Shown here piece by piece: positions 7,458 to 16,468 of a DNA stretch of 56,237 nt. How positions within the stretch are numbered: the stretch's first letter is position 1; each line of letters starts with the position of its first letter. The notes beneath the pieces are model-generated. The model was not told the origin of the DNA. It saw only the letters and a program-made list of their open reading frames with translations, and did no database searches. Position numbers and translations under genes: made by a program. This DNA is from a candidate division KSB1 bacterium (lineage in GTDB: Bacteria; Zhuqueibacterota; Zhuqueibacteria; Residuimicrobiales; Krinioviventaceae). The stretch is from assembly GCA_034505495.1 (NCBI GenBank), contig JAPDQV010000008.1, positions 1 to 56,237 on the forward strand, given 5' to 3'.

Positions 7458-8324
7458 TCAGAATAGTTGCAGGCTATCGGGGCGGGCAAATGCCAGCTCT
7501 TTAGGAAAACTTGCTTTTAAAGTTGCCGGCACTATCGGCGGCATTTTGAAGAGGTCATGCATCAGTTGAAAAGCATTCAGCGTCGCCTGGCCGCGAAAGT
7601 GATTGTTAAAGATGACGATGGTCGGCGCCTTTTCGGCCATGTTCCTAATCCGCTCCTCCCACTCTTTCAACTCATCCTCAGAATAGAGATAATTATAGCG
7701 GTCGTCTCTGCCGGCGTCCTGTCGAAACCAGTTTGCGCGATTGCGTCCGTGCAGCCGCACGTAGGCAAAGGGCGCCGTAACCTCGTCGGAGGGCACAATG
7801 GACTCGCCGATGACCGGCTGATCGATATTGACAAAGGCAACTCTATTTTGCCGCAGCAGATCATACACCTGCGGCGTCTGCCAGCTGCCATGGCGGAATT
7901 CGACTGCGCAGGGGTAAGGCCGAAATATCGCAAGCAGCTGTTCCAACCGCGCCAATGATTCCGGCGAATATTTGAACGACCAGGGGAACTGCAAAAGCAC
8001 CGCCGCCAATCGCTCTCGTTCGGCCATGGGTTCGAGGCAGCGCATAAACTGCACCGTCTCTGCCGAGGTTTCAGCCGACTGGTGAGTGAATCCCTGCCAA
8101 GCCTTGACGCAAAATTTAAAATCGCGGTGTTCGACGGTTTGCAGCCACTTTTGAACCATAGAAACAGGCGGAATACGATAAAATGTCATGTTGACTTCGA
8201 CAACAGGGAAAAAGCGCGAAAGGTATTCGAGTTGAGAGAAATTTCGGGGAGGGTTGGGCGGATAAAAGACGCCTTTCCAATCCGCGTAACTCCAACCTGC
8301 AGGACCAATGAGCACGGGATGCAT
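7458..8324 (-). CDS. DUF72 (YecE-like) TIM-barrel protein
   Basis: The sequence shows the DUF72 hallmarks: IGPAGWSYADWKGVFYP at the start, a VEVNMTFYRIPP strand, KAWQGFTH, LLQFPWSF, AVEFRHGSW and YVRLHGRN. The length of 288 residues is usual for the family. The structure is a TIM barrel of unknown activity. No clear ribosome site precedes the ATG; a strong hairpin (8336-8363) lies 12 bases upstream. Expression may come from read-through of the slipin transcript or from an unseen promoter. The next gene on this strand is the candidate selenoprotein, 50 bases downstream. Confidence 0.85.
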   Translation of the reverse strand: MHPVLIGPAGWSYADWKGVFYPPNPPRNFSQLEYLSRFFPVVEVNMTFYRIPPVSMVQKWLQTVEHRDFKFCVKAWQGFTHQSAETSAETVQFMRCLEPMAERERLAAVLLQFPWSFKYSPESLARLEQLLAIFRPYPCAVEFRHGSWQTPQVYDLLRQNRVAFVNIDQPVIGESIVPSDEVTAPFAYVRLHGRNRANWFRQDAGRDDRYNYLYSEDELKEWEERIRNMAEKAPTIVIFNNHFRGQATLNAFQLMHDLFKMPPIVPATLKASFPKELAFARPDSLQLF

Positions 8325-8335
8325 AGCAGTTCAAA

Positions 8336-8363
8336 GGGGCAAGCGAACCGGCTCGCTTGCCCC
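8336..8363 (-). terminator. Intrinsic terminator-like hairpin after the slipin gene
   Basis: A perfect 11-bp GC-rich stem (GGGGCAAGCGA with its complement, 6-base loop) begins 6 bases after the slipin stop on the minus strand. Only TTT follows, so termination may be partial. Confidence 0.6.
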
Positions 8364-8369
8364 GAAAGG

Positions 8370-9122
8370 TTATTTTTTCTCAGGCGGTTGGAAGAAAGCC
8401 CTCAGCATTTCGATGGGCAGCGGGAAAATGATCGTCGAGTTATTTTCTGCGGCTATTTCATTCAAAGTCTGCAAATAGCGAAGCTGCAGCGCCTGGGGAT
8501 GCGTGGCGATAATTTCGGCGGCGTTGGCCAGGGTCTGCGAGGCCTGGTATTCTCCCTCGGCATGGATGATCTTGGCGCGGCGCTCACGTTCGGCTTCGGC
8601 CTGGCGCGCCATCGCCCGCTGCATTTCGGCCGGCAGGTCGACGTGCTTGATCTCCACCATGCTCACTTTAATGCCCCACGGATCGGTTTGGGCATCGATG
8701 ATCTTTTGCAGCTGGTGGTTGATCTTGTCACGTTCAGCCAACAGATCGTCCAGTTCGGCTTGGCCGAGAACGCTTCTCAGCGTCGTCTGCGCCAACTGCG
8801 AAGTGGCAAACAAGTATTCTTCAACCTGTACAATCGCCTTTTCCGGTTCGATGACGCGGAAATAGAGCACGGCATTAACTTTAACGGAAACGTTATCCTT
8901 GGTGATGATGTCCTGCGGCGGAACATCCATAACGATGGTGCGCAGGCTGACCTTGATCATTCGATCGACGAAAGGGATGATGAGAATGAGTCCGGGACCT
9001 TTTGCCCCTGCCAGTCGCCCCAATCGAAAGATGACGCCCCGCTCGTACTCCCGCAATACTTTTACGGAGCTCATCAGCAAGAGTATGGCTAAAAAGATAA
9101 TGACGGTGACCGGTGAAATCAT
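8370..9122 (-). CDS. Slipin, SPFH/band-7 membrane scaffold protein
   Basis: An N-terminal transmembrane helix ([16 protein letters not shown]) is followed by the band-7 core: [33 protein letters not shown] and [25 protein letters not shown] in sequence. A helical region rich in Ala and Glu follows. These proteins oligomerise in membranes and typically pair with NfeD proteases, exactly as here. The start at 9122 is chosen because AGGAGG lies seven bases upstream; an ATG at 9143 has no such site. The gap to the NfeD gene is about 25 bases, so they form one operon. Confidence 0.9.
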   Translation of the reverse strand: MISPVTVIIFLAILLLMSSVKVLREYERGVIFRLGRLAGAKGPGLILIIPFVDRMIKVSLRTIVMDVPPQDIITKDNVSVKVNAVLYFRVIEPEKAIVQVEEYLFATSQLAQTTLRSVLGQAELDDLLAERDKINHQLQKIIDAQTDPWGIKVSMVEIKHVDLPAEMQRAMARQAEAERERRAKIIHAEGEYQASQTLANAAEIIATHPQALQLRYLQTLNEIAAENNSTIIFPLPIEMLRAFFQPPEKK

Positions 9123-9147
9123 GTTATGCCTCCTGTTGTTCATTGGA

Positions 9148-10428
9148 TTATGCTGCTTTTTCCACTTTCATCAGCAGCCCTTTAACGGCAAGCACGCGGA
9201 TCGGCTCGCCCTTGAATATTTTTTCTCCGCTGTTTGCCTGCCAAATCTCTCCCCAAACCTGCACTTGACCGGTTTTACCCGGCTCAAGGTCCGAGAGCGC
9301 AACGCCGGTTGCACCCACCATGCCTTCCTTGACTGTGGTGGGCTGCGTTAATCGAGTTTTCAGAGCCATTCCCAAGGCAAAAATGAAAAATGCCGCGGTA
9401 AACAGAGCAAAGGTCAGAGCGATTCTCCAATCAACCCGCAGCGAAAAACCCGGCGTCTCCTCGATCAGCATAATGGAGCCGAGAAACATGGCGGTAATTC
9501 CTCCGATGGTCAAAATGCCGTAACTGGTCACTTTGCTTTCGAGAACGAAAAGAACCAATGCGAAAAGAATCAGCAAGATGCCGGCGGTGCTGACCGGCAG
9601 CGTCTGCAACGCCATAAACGCAAGGATGATCGATATGCCGCCGGCCACGCCGGGGATGATGGCGCCCGGATTGGACAATTCGAAAAAGAGACCGTAAATG
9701 CCGAGCATCAACAAAATGTAGGCAATGGTCGGATTAGATATCCGATAAAGCAGCCGATTCCGCCAATTCATGGAATGAAAAACGATCTCTGCATTTGCGG
9801 TCGAGAGCGTCTTTTTCCGGCCTTCCCGCAGTTCTACCTCGCGTCCGTCGATCATTTTTAAGAGACTGTCCTGAGTCGGCGCGATCAGATCGATGACGTT
9901 TTTCGCCAGCGCCTCTTTCTCGGTAATCGATACGCTCCTGCGCACGGCCTGTTCGGCCCAGTCGGCGTTTCTGCCACGCTTTTCGGCAATACCTCTGGCC
10001 CAGGCGGCCGTGTAATTTTCCACCTTCTCCTTCATGACCTTTGAGCTGTCCTCTTGCCCGCCGATGCCGACCGGGTGGGCCGCTCCGATGTTGGTCCCTT
10101 CGGCCATGGCGGCAATATGACAGGCCATGGTTACAAAGACTCCGGCCGAAACCGCCCCGGCGCCGCTGGGAGCAATGTACATAATTACCGGCACATCGGC
10201 GTCCATAATGGCTTTGACGATCGATTGCGTGGCCTGAAGCAGTCCGCCGGGGGTATCCATTTGGATGAGCAGCGCTTCGTAACCGCCCGCCTCTGCTTTC
10301 TTTAGATTGTCGATAAGATAATGCGCCGAGAGCGGGTTGATGTCGCCGTCTATCTCGATCTTTAGAATGCGCGGCTGTGCGACCAAGGAGACAGAAAGCA
10401 TTAATATTAAAAGAATCAAGAACCGCAT
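9148..10428 (-). CDS. NfeD-family membrane serine protease (ClpP-like domain plus OB-fold domain)
   Basis: A signal peptide is followed by a ClpP-like protease domain with [11 protein letters not shown] and a SGAGAVSAG segment holding the probable nucleophile Ser. A downstream Lys in the [11 protein letters not shown] stretch fits the Ser-Lys dyad of the family. Several transmembrane helices follow. The C-terminal OB fold ([23 protein letters not shown]) makes this the long, complete form. The partner slipin lies directly downstream, and the pair is thought to act in membrane quality control. The ATG at 10428 is chosen for its AAGGG site seven bases upstream; the frame is open further upstream. 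Confidence 0.9.
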   Translation of the reverse strand: MRFLILLILMLSVSLVAQPRILKIEIDGDINPLSAHYLIDNLKKAEAGGYEALLIQMDTPGGLLQATQSIVKAIMDADVPVIMYIAPSGAGAVSAGVFVTMACHIAAMAEGTNIGAAHPVGIGGQEDSSKVMKEKVENYTAAWARGIAEKRGRNADWAEQAVRRSVSITEKEALAKNVIDLIAPTQDSLLKMIDGREVELREGRKKTLSTANAEIVFHSMNWRNRLLYRISNPTIAYILLMLGIYGLFFELSNPGAIIPGVAGGISIILAFMALQTLPVSTAGILLILFALVLFVLESKVTSYGILTIGGITAMFLGSIMLIEETPGFSLRVDWRIALTFALFTAAFFIFALGMALKTRLTQPTTVKEGMVGATGVALSDLEPGKTGQVQVWGEIWQANSGEKIFKGEPIRVLAVKGLLMKVEKAA

Positions 10429-10485
10429 GACCATACCCTTGTCAATTTGTAAAAAAGTAGGAAAAGCAACGCTGAAAAGCAACGC

Positions 10486-10514
10486 ATTTTAAACACATTC
10501 GACTTAACACGCAA
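10486..10514 (-). promoter_or_regulatory. Probable sigma-70-type promoter of nfeD-slipin
   Basis: On the minus strand TTGCGT (10509-10514) and TAAAAT (10486-10491) are separated by 17 bases. The -35 box is a weak match and the -10 box a good one. A 13-base tandem repeat (10461-10485) follows in the early transcribed region. Confidence 0.5.
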
Positions 10515-10543
10515 CGCACGGCTTATATTCTAGAAACTTTTAC

Positions 10544-10572
10544 TTGACAATTAAGGGGAATTTTGTCAAATT
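10544..10572 (+). promoter_or_regulatory. Probable promoter of the 10579-10756 RNA
   Basis: A perfect -35 box TTGACA (10544-10549) is followed after 17 bases by CAAATT (10567-10572), a poor -10 match. The expected start falls at about 10579, exactly the first base of the RNA closing stem. The region also contains an inverted repeat (TTGACAATT with AATTTTGTCAA) that could be an operator. Confidence 0.5.
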
Positions 10573-10578
10573 GATCTT

Positions 10579-10756
10579 GCCTGTGAGCGACAACACGTAA
10601 AAGAACCAACACCTATAAATTGGGAACTCAGCTCTGGGTGTGTATTACAAGCCTCATAATCCCGCAAGGGATCTCGTGGAAGTAAAAAACATTCAGGCGG
10701 TGCCCACCGTGTCAGAAGGGTTCTTTTGAACCGTCTTCGCGCTCACAGGCTTTTTT
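10579..10756 (+). ncRNA. Candidate structured non-coding RNA (6S-like architecture, identity unproved)
   Basis: No plausible protein is encoded in this 350-base gap. A perfect 11-bp closing stem joins GCCTGTGAGCG (10579-10589) to CGCTCACAGGC (10740-10750), and TTTTTT follows at once. Inside, AAAAGAACC (about 10599-10607) can pair with GGTTCTTTT (10719-10727). Alternatively the latter forms the hairpin GGTTC-TTTT-GAACC flanked by GAAG/CTTC. A GNRA-type hairpin ATCCC-GCAA-GGGAT lies near 10659-10672. A closing stem of about 170-180 bases with an alternative 3' hairpin recalls 6S RNA, but I do not see its conserved sequence blocks. It could be another regulatory RNA. Confidence 0.45.
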
Positions 10757-10836
10757 ATGGCCTGTCGTTCTTTCCGTCTTGAGTGAATCTCATTGTTTCT
10801 TTGATTCCCCCCAAAAAGGTTTTGCTTTTTCACCCG

Positions 10837-12369
10837 TCAATAAATACTCAGTCGATCCAAGCTTCGGTATTGTACCGCTTCGCTGACGTGATAAGGCAGA
10901 ATGCGGTCCGAGCCGTCCAGGTCGGCGATAGTCCGTGCGACTTTGAGGATGCGGTCGTAGGCGCGTGCAGAAAGCCTCAACTTGGTGATGGCCGCCTTGA
11001 GCAGCTCCTGTCCTTGGTCGTCCAACTGACAATAGCGTCGAATCTCCTTGGAATCCATGCGGGCGTTGCAGTACAGATGAGGATGGTCGGCAAAACGCTT
11101 TTGCTGGATTTGTCGCGCTTTTTCCACGCGCGCACGAATGACCTCGGAGGACTCGCCTACCGCAGTGCTGCTCAACTCGCGGTAACGTACGGCAGGCACT
11201 TCGATGTGGATGTCGATGCGGTCGAGGAGCGGACCGGAGATACGCGACAGGTAGCGCTGAACTTGAGGCGGCGAGCAGGTGCATTCTTTGGTCGGATCGC
11301 TATAATAGCCGCAGGGACAGGGATTCATGGCTGCGGCCAGCATAAACTCGGCCGGATAGGTTAGCGACAGCATGGCGCGCGAGATGGTTACGACGCCATC
11401 TTCGAGGGGTTGGCGCAGGACCTCGAGCACGTTTTTTTTGAATTCGGGCAACTCGTCGAGAAACAGAACACCGTGATGAGCGAGGCTGACCTCTCCGGGA
11501 CGCGGTACGGTGCCGCCGCCGATCAGACCGGCATCGCTGATGGTGTGATGGGGAGAGCGAAACGGCCGGGTGGCAATCAGCGCTTCCATCTCCGGCAGCA
11601 GCCCGGCCACGGAATGAATTTTAGTGGTTTCCAGCGCTTCGTTGAGCGTCATGTCCGGCAAAATCGTGGGCAGCCGCTTGGCGAGCATGGTTTTCCCCGA
11701 ACCCGGCGGTCCGATCATGATAATGTTGTGGCCGCCGGCTGCAGCAACCTCCAACGCACGCTTGGCTTGTTCCTGCCCCTTGACATCCTGAAAATCCAAG
11801 TGATAAATCCGTTTGCGCGAAAACACGGCCTGCACGTCGACGGTAAAAGGCTCCCGTGGTTCACCGTTGAGAAAGGCAACGGCATCTAGCAATGAGCGTG
11901 CCGGAATGATTTCAACTTCACGCACCATTGCTCCTTCGGCGGCGTTTTCTTCCGGAACGACGATGCCTTTGATACTTTGGCGCGCCAGTTCTGCGGCAAT
12001 GGGAAGAACACCTTTGACCGGACGAAGGAGGCCGTCAAGGCTCAGTTCGCCCACCAACACATAGTCGCCGAGTCGGCTTTTCTCGATTTGGCCGCTTGCT
12101 GCCAAAATGCCGACGGCGATCGGCAGATCGAAAGCGGCTCCTTCCTTGCGGATGTCGGCCGGCGCCAAGTTGATGGTGATCTTTTTGATCGGAAATCGAA
12201 AACCGGAATTCTTTACCGCCGCCTGCACGCGGTGATTCGATTCGCGGACCGCCCCCTCCGGTAGGCCGACGGTAAAAAATTTCGGCTGCTGACTTTCAAG
12301 GTGCGCTTCGACTTTGACGATATAGGCATCGATGCCGAGGACGGCGGCGCTGAGCACTTGAGCAAACAT
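10837..12369 (-). CDS. comM: ComM/YifB family Mg-chelatase-like AAA+ ATPase
   Basis: The N-terminal Lon-protease-like fold ([19 protein letters not shown] and the ESNHRVQAA segment) is followed by an AAA+ core. The core has Walker A GPPGSGKT, Walker [11 protein letters not shown] and the Mg-chelatase-like [11 protein letters not shown] segment. The length of 510 residues is standard for YifB/ComM. In naturally transformable bacteria ComM is a helicase that drives branch migration while incoming DNA is integrated, but it also occurs in bacteria not known to be competent. Its 3' end faces the candidate RNA gene. A gap of 20 bases separates it from the upstream phosphatidyltransferase gene. Confidence 0.92.
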   Translation of the reverse strand: MFAQVLSAAVLGIDAYIVKVEAHLESQQPKFFTVGLPEGAVRESNHRVQAAVKNSGFRFPIKKITINLAPADIRKEGAAFDLPIAVGILAASGQIEKSRLGDYVLVGELSLDGLLRPVKGVLPIAAELARQSIKGIVVPEENAAEGAMVREVEIIPARSLLDAVAFLNGEPREPFTVDVQAVFSRKRIYHLDFQDVKGQEQAKRALEVAAAGGHNIIMIGPPGSGKTMLAKRLPTILPDMTLNEALETTKIHSVAGLLPEMEALIATRPFRSPHHTISDAGLIGGGTVPRPGEVSLAHHGVLFLDELPEFKKNVLEVLRQPLEDGVVTISRAMLSLTYPAEFMLAAAMNPCPCGYYSDPTKECTCSPPQVQRYLSRISGPLLDRIDIHIEVPAVRYRELSSTAVGESSEVIRARVEKARQIQQKRFADHPHLYCNARMDSKEIRRYCQLDDQGQELLKAAITKLRLSARAYDRILKVARTIADLDGSDRILPYHVSEAVQYRSLDRLSIY

Positions 12370-12389
12370 GTTCCCCCTCTTTTAAATCA

Positions 12390-13004
12390 TTAAGGTTTTT
12401 GAGAATAATCCTTTGATTTGATAAAGACCAAAATGATCGATTGAATAACGGTAGCGGACATTAAGACAAGCGCAGCAAGCAGAAAATAAAAGCTGATTCG
12501 CGGCGACCAAAGATGAATGACCAGCGCAGCAGCCAAAAGGAGAATATATTCGGCGCGAAAGGCAAAGCGCCAAATAACATGTTCGGTAGGATCCGGCACT
12601 GCCCCGCGATGGTTAGCATAGGCAACGATAAAAGGCGGCATGAGCGTTGTAAACAAAAGCGCGAACAAGAGTCCGTGCAGCAGCTCGGGTCGCACCGAGT
12701 AAGGCAGGAAAAAAAAGCAGGAGATCATCAGGGCATCGACAAAGCGGTCGACGGTTCCATCCCAAAAGGCGCCGAGCGCTGTGCTTTGTCCGGTCACCCG
12801 CGCCACTTTGCCGTCGATAAAGTCGCAAAGCGTGCTGAGGACAAAAAGCACCAGGCCGAGCAAAATCCTTTGCCGATAGACCGCGCCGGCAGCGGCACCG
12901 GCGAGCAGGAGAGAGATGGTCGTCCACGTATTCGGAGAAAAGAATTTGAACGTGTTGCCGATCCCTTTTCGAAGCCATTCGGCGTCAAAGACATCTTTGA
13001 TCAT
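12390..13004 (-). CDS. CDP-alcohol phosphatidyltransferase family membrane protein
   Basis: The family signature D-x2-D-G-x2-A-R-x8-G-x3-D-x3-D is seen in order as DFIDGKVARV...LGAFWDGTVDR. Five or six transmembrane helices surround it. Such enzymes transfer a phosphatidyl group from a CDP-lipid to an alcohol such as glycerol phosphate or inositol phosphate. The acceptor cannot be deduced, and no dedicated phospholipid genes lie nearby. It lies just upstream of comM, 20 bases away on the same strand. Confidence 0.85.
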   Translation of the reverse strand: MIKDVFDAEWLRKGIGNTFKFFSPNTWTTISLLLAGAAAGAVYRQRILLGLVLFVLSTLCDFIDGKVARVTGQSTALGAFWDGTVDRFVDALMISCFFFLPYSVRPELLHGLLFALLFTTLMPPFIVAYANHRGAVPDPTEHVIWRFAFRAEYILLLAAALVIHLWSPRISFYFLLAALVLMSATVIQSIILVFIKSKDYSQKP

Positions 13005-13217
13005 GGTCTTACCGTTCTATTTCCGTAACAATTGGTTTCATTAATCTTTAGCAACTCAATTATTCCTATCTGTAATCGAAAAATACCTAAAGAATCCGGC
13101 TCTGACGGTGCCGCATTCGTTCAAGGAATACCCTCTTTGCATGTGCCCGTGCAGGATAACAATGTTTCGCTTACATCCTCAACCTAATCATACTAAACGC
13201 CGCTATGATGGCAATTA

Positions 13218-14075
13218 CTATTCTTCCTGCTTTTGGGCGTCGGCTTTTAGGCTCCGCAGACTTTTCCGCAAGCTTCGACGCCGCGGAGAGAAAATAGCAG
13301 AAATGAAAAAGATGATCGTTGCGGTCATGACAATAGTAGCCCCCGAAGCCGTATTGATCTGCGAAGAAATCAAAAGGCCGATCCAAGCCGAAGAGACTCC
13401 GAAAATGACTGCCAGGGTCATCATCCGTTTGAAATCGTCTACAAGCTGATGAGCCGCAGCCGCCGGCGCCACAAGAAGCGCGGAGACCAGGACAATGCCG
13501 GTCGCTTTGATCGACTGCACAATGGTGATGGCAATCAACGTCAGCATCAAGTAGTTGAGCGTGCGAACGGGCAGACCGGAGACTTGGGCCGCCTCCTGGT
13601 CGAAAGTGATAAAGAGAAATTCTTTGTAAAAATAAAGGATAAAGCCGATAACCAAAACCGCTGTGACAAGCGACGCCCAAAAATCAAAGTCGGTGATCGC
13701 CAAGATGTTGCCGAAAATATAACCAAACAGGTCTATCGTATAACTTTTGATCAAACCGACAAGTAAGACCCCAAAGGCCATGGTCGAGGCGAAAAAGATG
13801 CCCACCGCTGTGTCTTCTCTGATTTGCCCCTTTTCACTGACGTAGCCGATTCCTACAGCCACGGCGGTGCAGAAAATAAGCGCCGAGAGAAAAGGATCGA
13901 CACCCAACAGCAGCCCCACGGCGACACCGCCAAAAGCGGCATGGGAAATGCCCGCGCCAATAAAGGCCATTCCGCGCAGCACCACGTAAACGCCGATCAC
14001 CGCGCACAACGCGCCGGTTACTGCGCCGACGATCAAGGCCCGCTGCATGAACTCGTAATAGAGGAGATCAATCAT
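13218..14075 (-). CDS. Zinc/manganese-type ABC transporter permease (ZnuB-like)
   Basis: The protein is very hydrophobic with about eight membrane helices and matches the ABC-3 permease family (MRALIVG-like start, GAGISHAAFGGVAVG, a conserved DQEAAQVSGLPVR cytoplasmic loop and ALLVAPAAAAHQL). The ATG at 14075 begins MIDLLYYEF and overlaps the end of the ATPase gene by 8 bases; the longer upstream frame overlaps that gene and is not used. It forms the membrane channel for the binding protein and ATPase encoded directly upstream. Confidence 0.9.
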   Translation of the reverse strand: MIDLLYYEFMQRALIVGAVTGALCAVIGVYVVLRGMAFIGAGISHAAFGGVAVGLLLGVDPFLSALIFCTAVAVGIGYVSEKGQIREDTAVGIFFASTMAFGVLLVGLIKSYTIDLFGYIFGNILAITDFDFWASLVTAVLVIGFILYFYKEFLFITFDQEAAQVSGLPVRTLNYLMLTLIAITIVQSIKATGIVLVSALLVAPAAAAHQLVDDFKRMMTLAVIFGVSSAWIGLLISSQINTASGATIVMTATIIFFISAIFSPRRRSLRKSLRSLKADAQKQEE

Positions 14076-14868
14076 GTCTGTGCCGTCCTTTCGGAACCCG
14101 TTCGACGACCATATGCGGGAGATTGCCGTGGCTAAAGAGCAGGACATCGCAGCCGTACATGCCGTCAAAGGTTTCCTGCGAAAGGACCTCCTCAGGGAGG
14201 CCGTGAGCCACCAGTCGACGGTTGAGGCAAGCCACGGCGGTTACGTGACGCGACACGACGCTGATGTCGTGAGAAACCAGCATGATGGTCAGGTTCATCT
14301 TTTGATGCGTGCTGTGCAGCCATTCGTAAAAGCTTTCCGCGGCATTAACGTCCAAAGCGGCCGTCGGTTCATCCATCAGAAGCAGCTCCGGTTCGACGGC
14401 CAAGGCGCGGGCAATCAGAACACGTTGTCGCTGCCCGCCCGAAAGTCGACCGATCTGCCGGTCGGCTAAATCAGCTATTTCGACCAACTCTAAAGCTTGG
14501 TCGACGGCTTTCCAGTCCTCGGGCTGTGGTCTTTTGCCCAAGCCCATCCTACGGCTGCGACCAAGCAGGACCGCTTCGCGGACGCGAATGGGAAAAGAAA
14601 AATCCAATTTTGCATGCTGCGGGACGTACCCGATACGATCGCGCAAATCATTCAATTCATCGGGCGGCTTGCCGAATACGCGTATTTCACCGGAAAACGG
14701 CGGAACGAGTCCTAAAATAGCCCGTAAAAGCGTCGTCTTGCCGGAGCCGTTGGGGCCGAAAATTCCCCAAAATTCGCCGCGATGCAGAGAAAAAGTGATG
14801 TCTTCGAGGACAATTTTGTCTTCGTAAGCCACATATAAGTTTCGAGTCTCAACGATGACCTCGTTCAT
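14068..14868 (-). CDS. Zinc/manganese-type ABC transporter ATPase (ZnuC-like)
   Basis: Walker A is GPNGSGKTT, the ABC signature is LSGGQRQR and Walker B is LLLMDEP, all intact. Length (266 residues) and neighbours place it in the ZnuC/MntB-type group of metal transporters. It overlaps the binding-protein gene by 4 bases and the permease gene by 8 bases, so the three proteins are translated from one message. Confidence 0.92.
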   Translation of the reverse strand: MNEVIVETRNLYVAYEDKIVLEDITFSLHRGEFWGIFGPNGSGKTTLLRAILGLVPPFSGEIRVFGKPPDELNDLRDRIGYVPQHAKLDFSFPIRVREAVLLGRSRRMGLGKRPQPEDWKAVDQALELVEIADLADRQIGRLSGGQRQRVLIARALAVEPELLLMDEPTAALDVNAAESFYEWLHSTHQKMNLTIMLVSHDISVVSRHVTAVACLNRRLVAHGLPEEVLSQETFDGMYGCDVLLFSHGNLPHMVVERVPKGRHRHD

Positions 14869-15776
14869 CGACCGGACCCCATGGCTGCTTCCATTTGCGA
14901 GACATTAAAGCGAATGAGCAAAGGATAAGAATTGATCTGCGGAAAAGATCCCAAAGGATCGAGCGTGATCACGCGGGCGCCCGTTTCGTCGGCAATTACT
15001 TTAGCGACGGCAGAAGGAAACTGCGCCTCGGCAAACACGGCCTTGGCGCGAATTTCGCCGATGATGCGGATCAACTCGGCAATTTCTTGGGGACTCTGCT
15101 CTTGTCCCGGACGCTTTTCGATAACCGCAGCCTGCTCCAGGCCGTAACGCGCAGCAAAATAGACCCATGAAGGATGAAAGCAGACGAATCGACGCTGCGG
15201 CCATTTTTCGATTCGACTGCGGATTTCATCATCCAGCGCCTTTAGTTCCTGCTGAAAAGAAGCCAGGTTAGCTTCGTAATGAGCTCGATTGCGGCCGTCG
15301 AGACGAATCAGCGCCTCGGCGATGCGCTGCGCCTGCCGGCCGGCATAAACCGGATCAAGCCACACGTGCGGATTCCCTTCGGCATGGACGTGGGCATGTC
15401 CTGCTTCCTCCTCGTCTCTGCGGATTTCCAATCCTTCACTCGTTACAACAATCGGCTTGTCATTCAAAACGCCGCGGACATTCTCGAGCCAATACTCCAA
15501 GCCGATGCCGTTGACTACCAGCAGATCGGCACGACTCAGCTTTTGCATCAATGTCGGGTTCAATTCAAAGGTGTGCGGATTGGCACCGGGCGGAACGACG
15601 GTAAAAACCTCGACGTGATCGCCGCCGATCGCCTGCGTTATAAAAGCGAGAGGTTGGATGCTCACCCCAACCATCATTTTTCCGCTGGTTTGCGGACGCC
15701 CGCACAAGAACATAAACGGCAAGGCGGTTGCAGAGACCAAAATGATTGTCAGCTTCGAAATGACCCTCATATTCAT
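14865..15776 (-). CDS. Metal-binding periplasmic protein of the ABC transporter (ZnuA-like)
   Basis: A hydrophobic N-terminus ending near a Cys (FMFLCG) suggests a signal peptide or lipoprotein anchor. The body has the cluster A-I features: VVPPGANPHTFEL with a ligand His, a short His-rich loop (AGHAHVHAEGNPHVWLDP) and FHPSWVYFA with another ligand His. A terminal VITLDPLG supplies the Asp ligand. The His-rich loop favours zinc over manganese, which is inference. The start is uncertain between GTG 15782, ATG 15776 and ATG 15770. A good promoter lies at 15812-15840. Confidence 0.87.
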   Translation of the reverse strand: MNMRVISKLTIILVSATALPFMFLCGRPQTSGKMMVGVSIQPLAFITQAIGGDHVEVFTVVPPGANPHTFELNPTLMQKLSRADLLVVNGIGLEYWLENVRGVLNDKPIVVTSEGLEIRRDEEEAGHAHVHAEGNPHVWLDPVYAGRQAQRIAEALIRLDGRNRAHYEANLASFQQELKALDDEIRSRIEKWPQRRFVCFHPSWVYFAARYGLEQAAVIEKRPGQEQSPQEIAELIRIIGEIRAKAVFAEAQFPSAVAKVIADETGARVITLDPLGSFPQINSYPLLIRFNVSQMEAAMGSGR

Positions 15777-15811
15777 ATCCACTTTCTTTTGGAAGCTTTC
15801 ATTTGATGTAA

Positions 15812-15840
15812 AGAATAAGCATAGAGCTCCACTTTTTCAA
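15812..15840 (-). promoter_or_regulatory. Sigma-70-type promoter of the metal ABC operon
   Basis: On the minus strand TTGAAA (15835-15840) and TATTCT (15812-15817) are separated by exactly 17 bases, about 30 bases before the first gene. No clear Zur box was recognised. Confidence 0.6.
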
Positions 15841-16468
15841 CATTTGGGCTAATCCCTACAGGTAAAACAATCGGCTTATAAACGATTTTACTCAAGTGAA
15901 GATATTAATCGTCCCTTGAATTCTTTTATTCGGTTTTCGAGAGCCGGTCCGACGATTTTTACCCGTCTTTCCTCTGTTACAGAGATGCCGACGGCAAACC
16001 TTCGGCTGCGGCAACAAGGTACCGCTTGACGGTTCATGACAGAGCCGTTTTTATCCTCAAAAATTTCGTCTTTGACATTCTGCTTCCGCATCAGGCTGTA
16101 CTGTCCCGATCCATTTGAGGATAAAGATGAAGGCGGTTTTCCCACAAAAACCGCTTTCCAGTACTTATTGCCCTGCTGTTATTTCAAACAAAACCAATCG
16201 ATTCCACATCGAAACGAAGGGCGTCAGCCTGCGCCTCAGCTGCGGCTTCGAGCTTTTTCGACAAATATTTGAAAAAGCCTGACAAAAGCTCACTTTTTTA
16301 GTACCGCCTCGGTTTCCATTCGGCTTCAAATGAGCAGGTATTTCATTTTTTAGATGCAAATTTTTGCTTTTCGCAGGATTTCGTTTTAAAAATTTTAGGA
16401 ATATGGATAACAAACCTTTCGCCGTTGACGCCAAGATTATCTCCCCCGAATCGGCTCTCCGTAGCGGC
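15841..16468. other. Intergenic stretch without a supportable gene
   Basis: Short frames occur on both strands, but none has a convincing ribosome site, domain or codon pattern. An imperfect stem (AAGGCGGTTTT near 16131 with AAAACCGCTTT near 16150) lacks a T run on either strand. The stretch separates the metal transporter promoter from the 3' end of the sugar isomerase gene. Confidence 0.5.

Noticed and set aside
8082..9092. Long plus-strand frame (336 codons) across the DUF72 and slipin genes
   Set aside because: It is antisense to two strong genes and shows no domain. It results from their codon use.
10579..10756. SRP RNA, tmRNA or RNase P RNA in the 10.6-kb gap
   Set aside because: None of their conserved loops or ends was seen. 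The 6S-like reading is kept only as a weak possibility.
15888..16145. Short minus-strand frame in the gap before the sugar isomerase
   Set aside because: No ribosome site, no recognised domain and no neighbour coupling.
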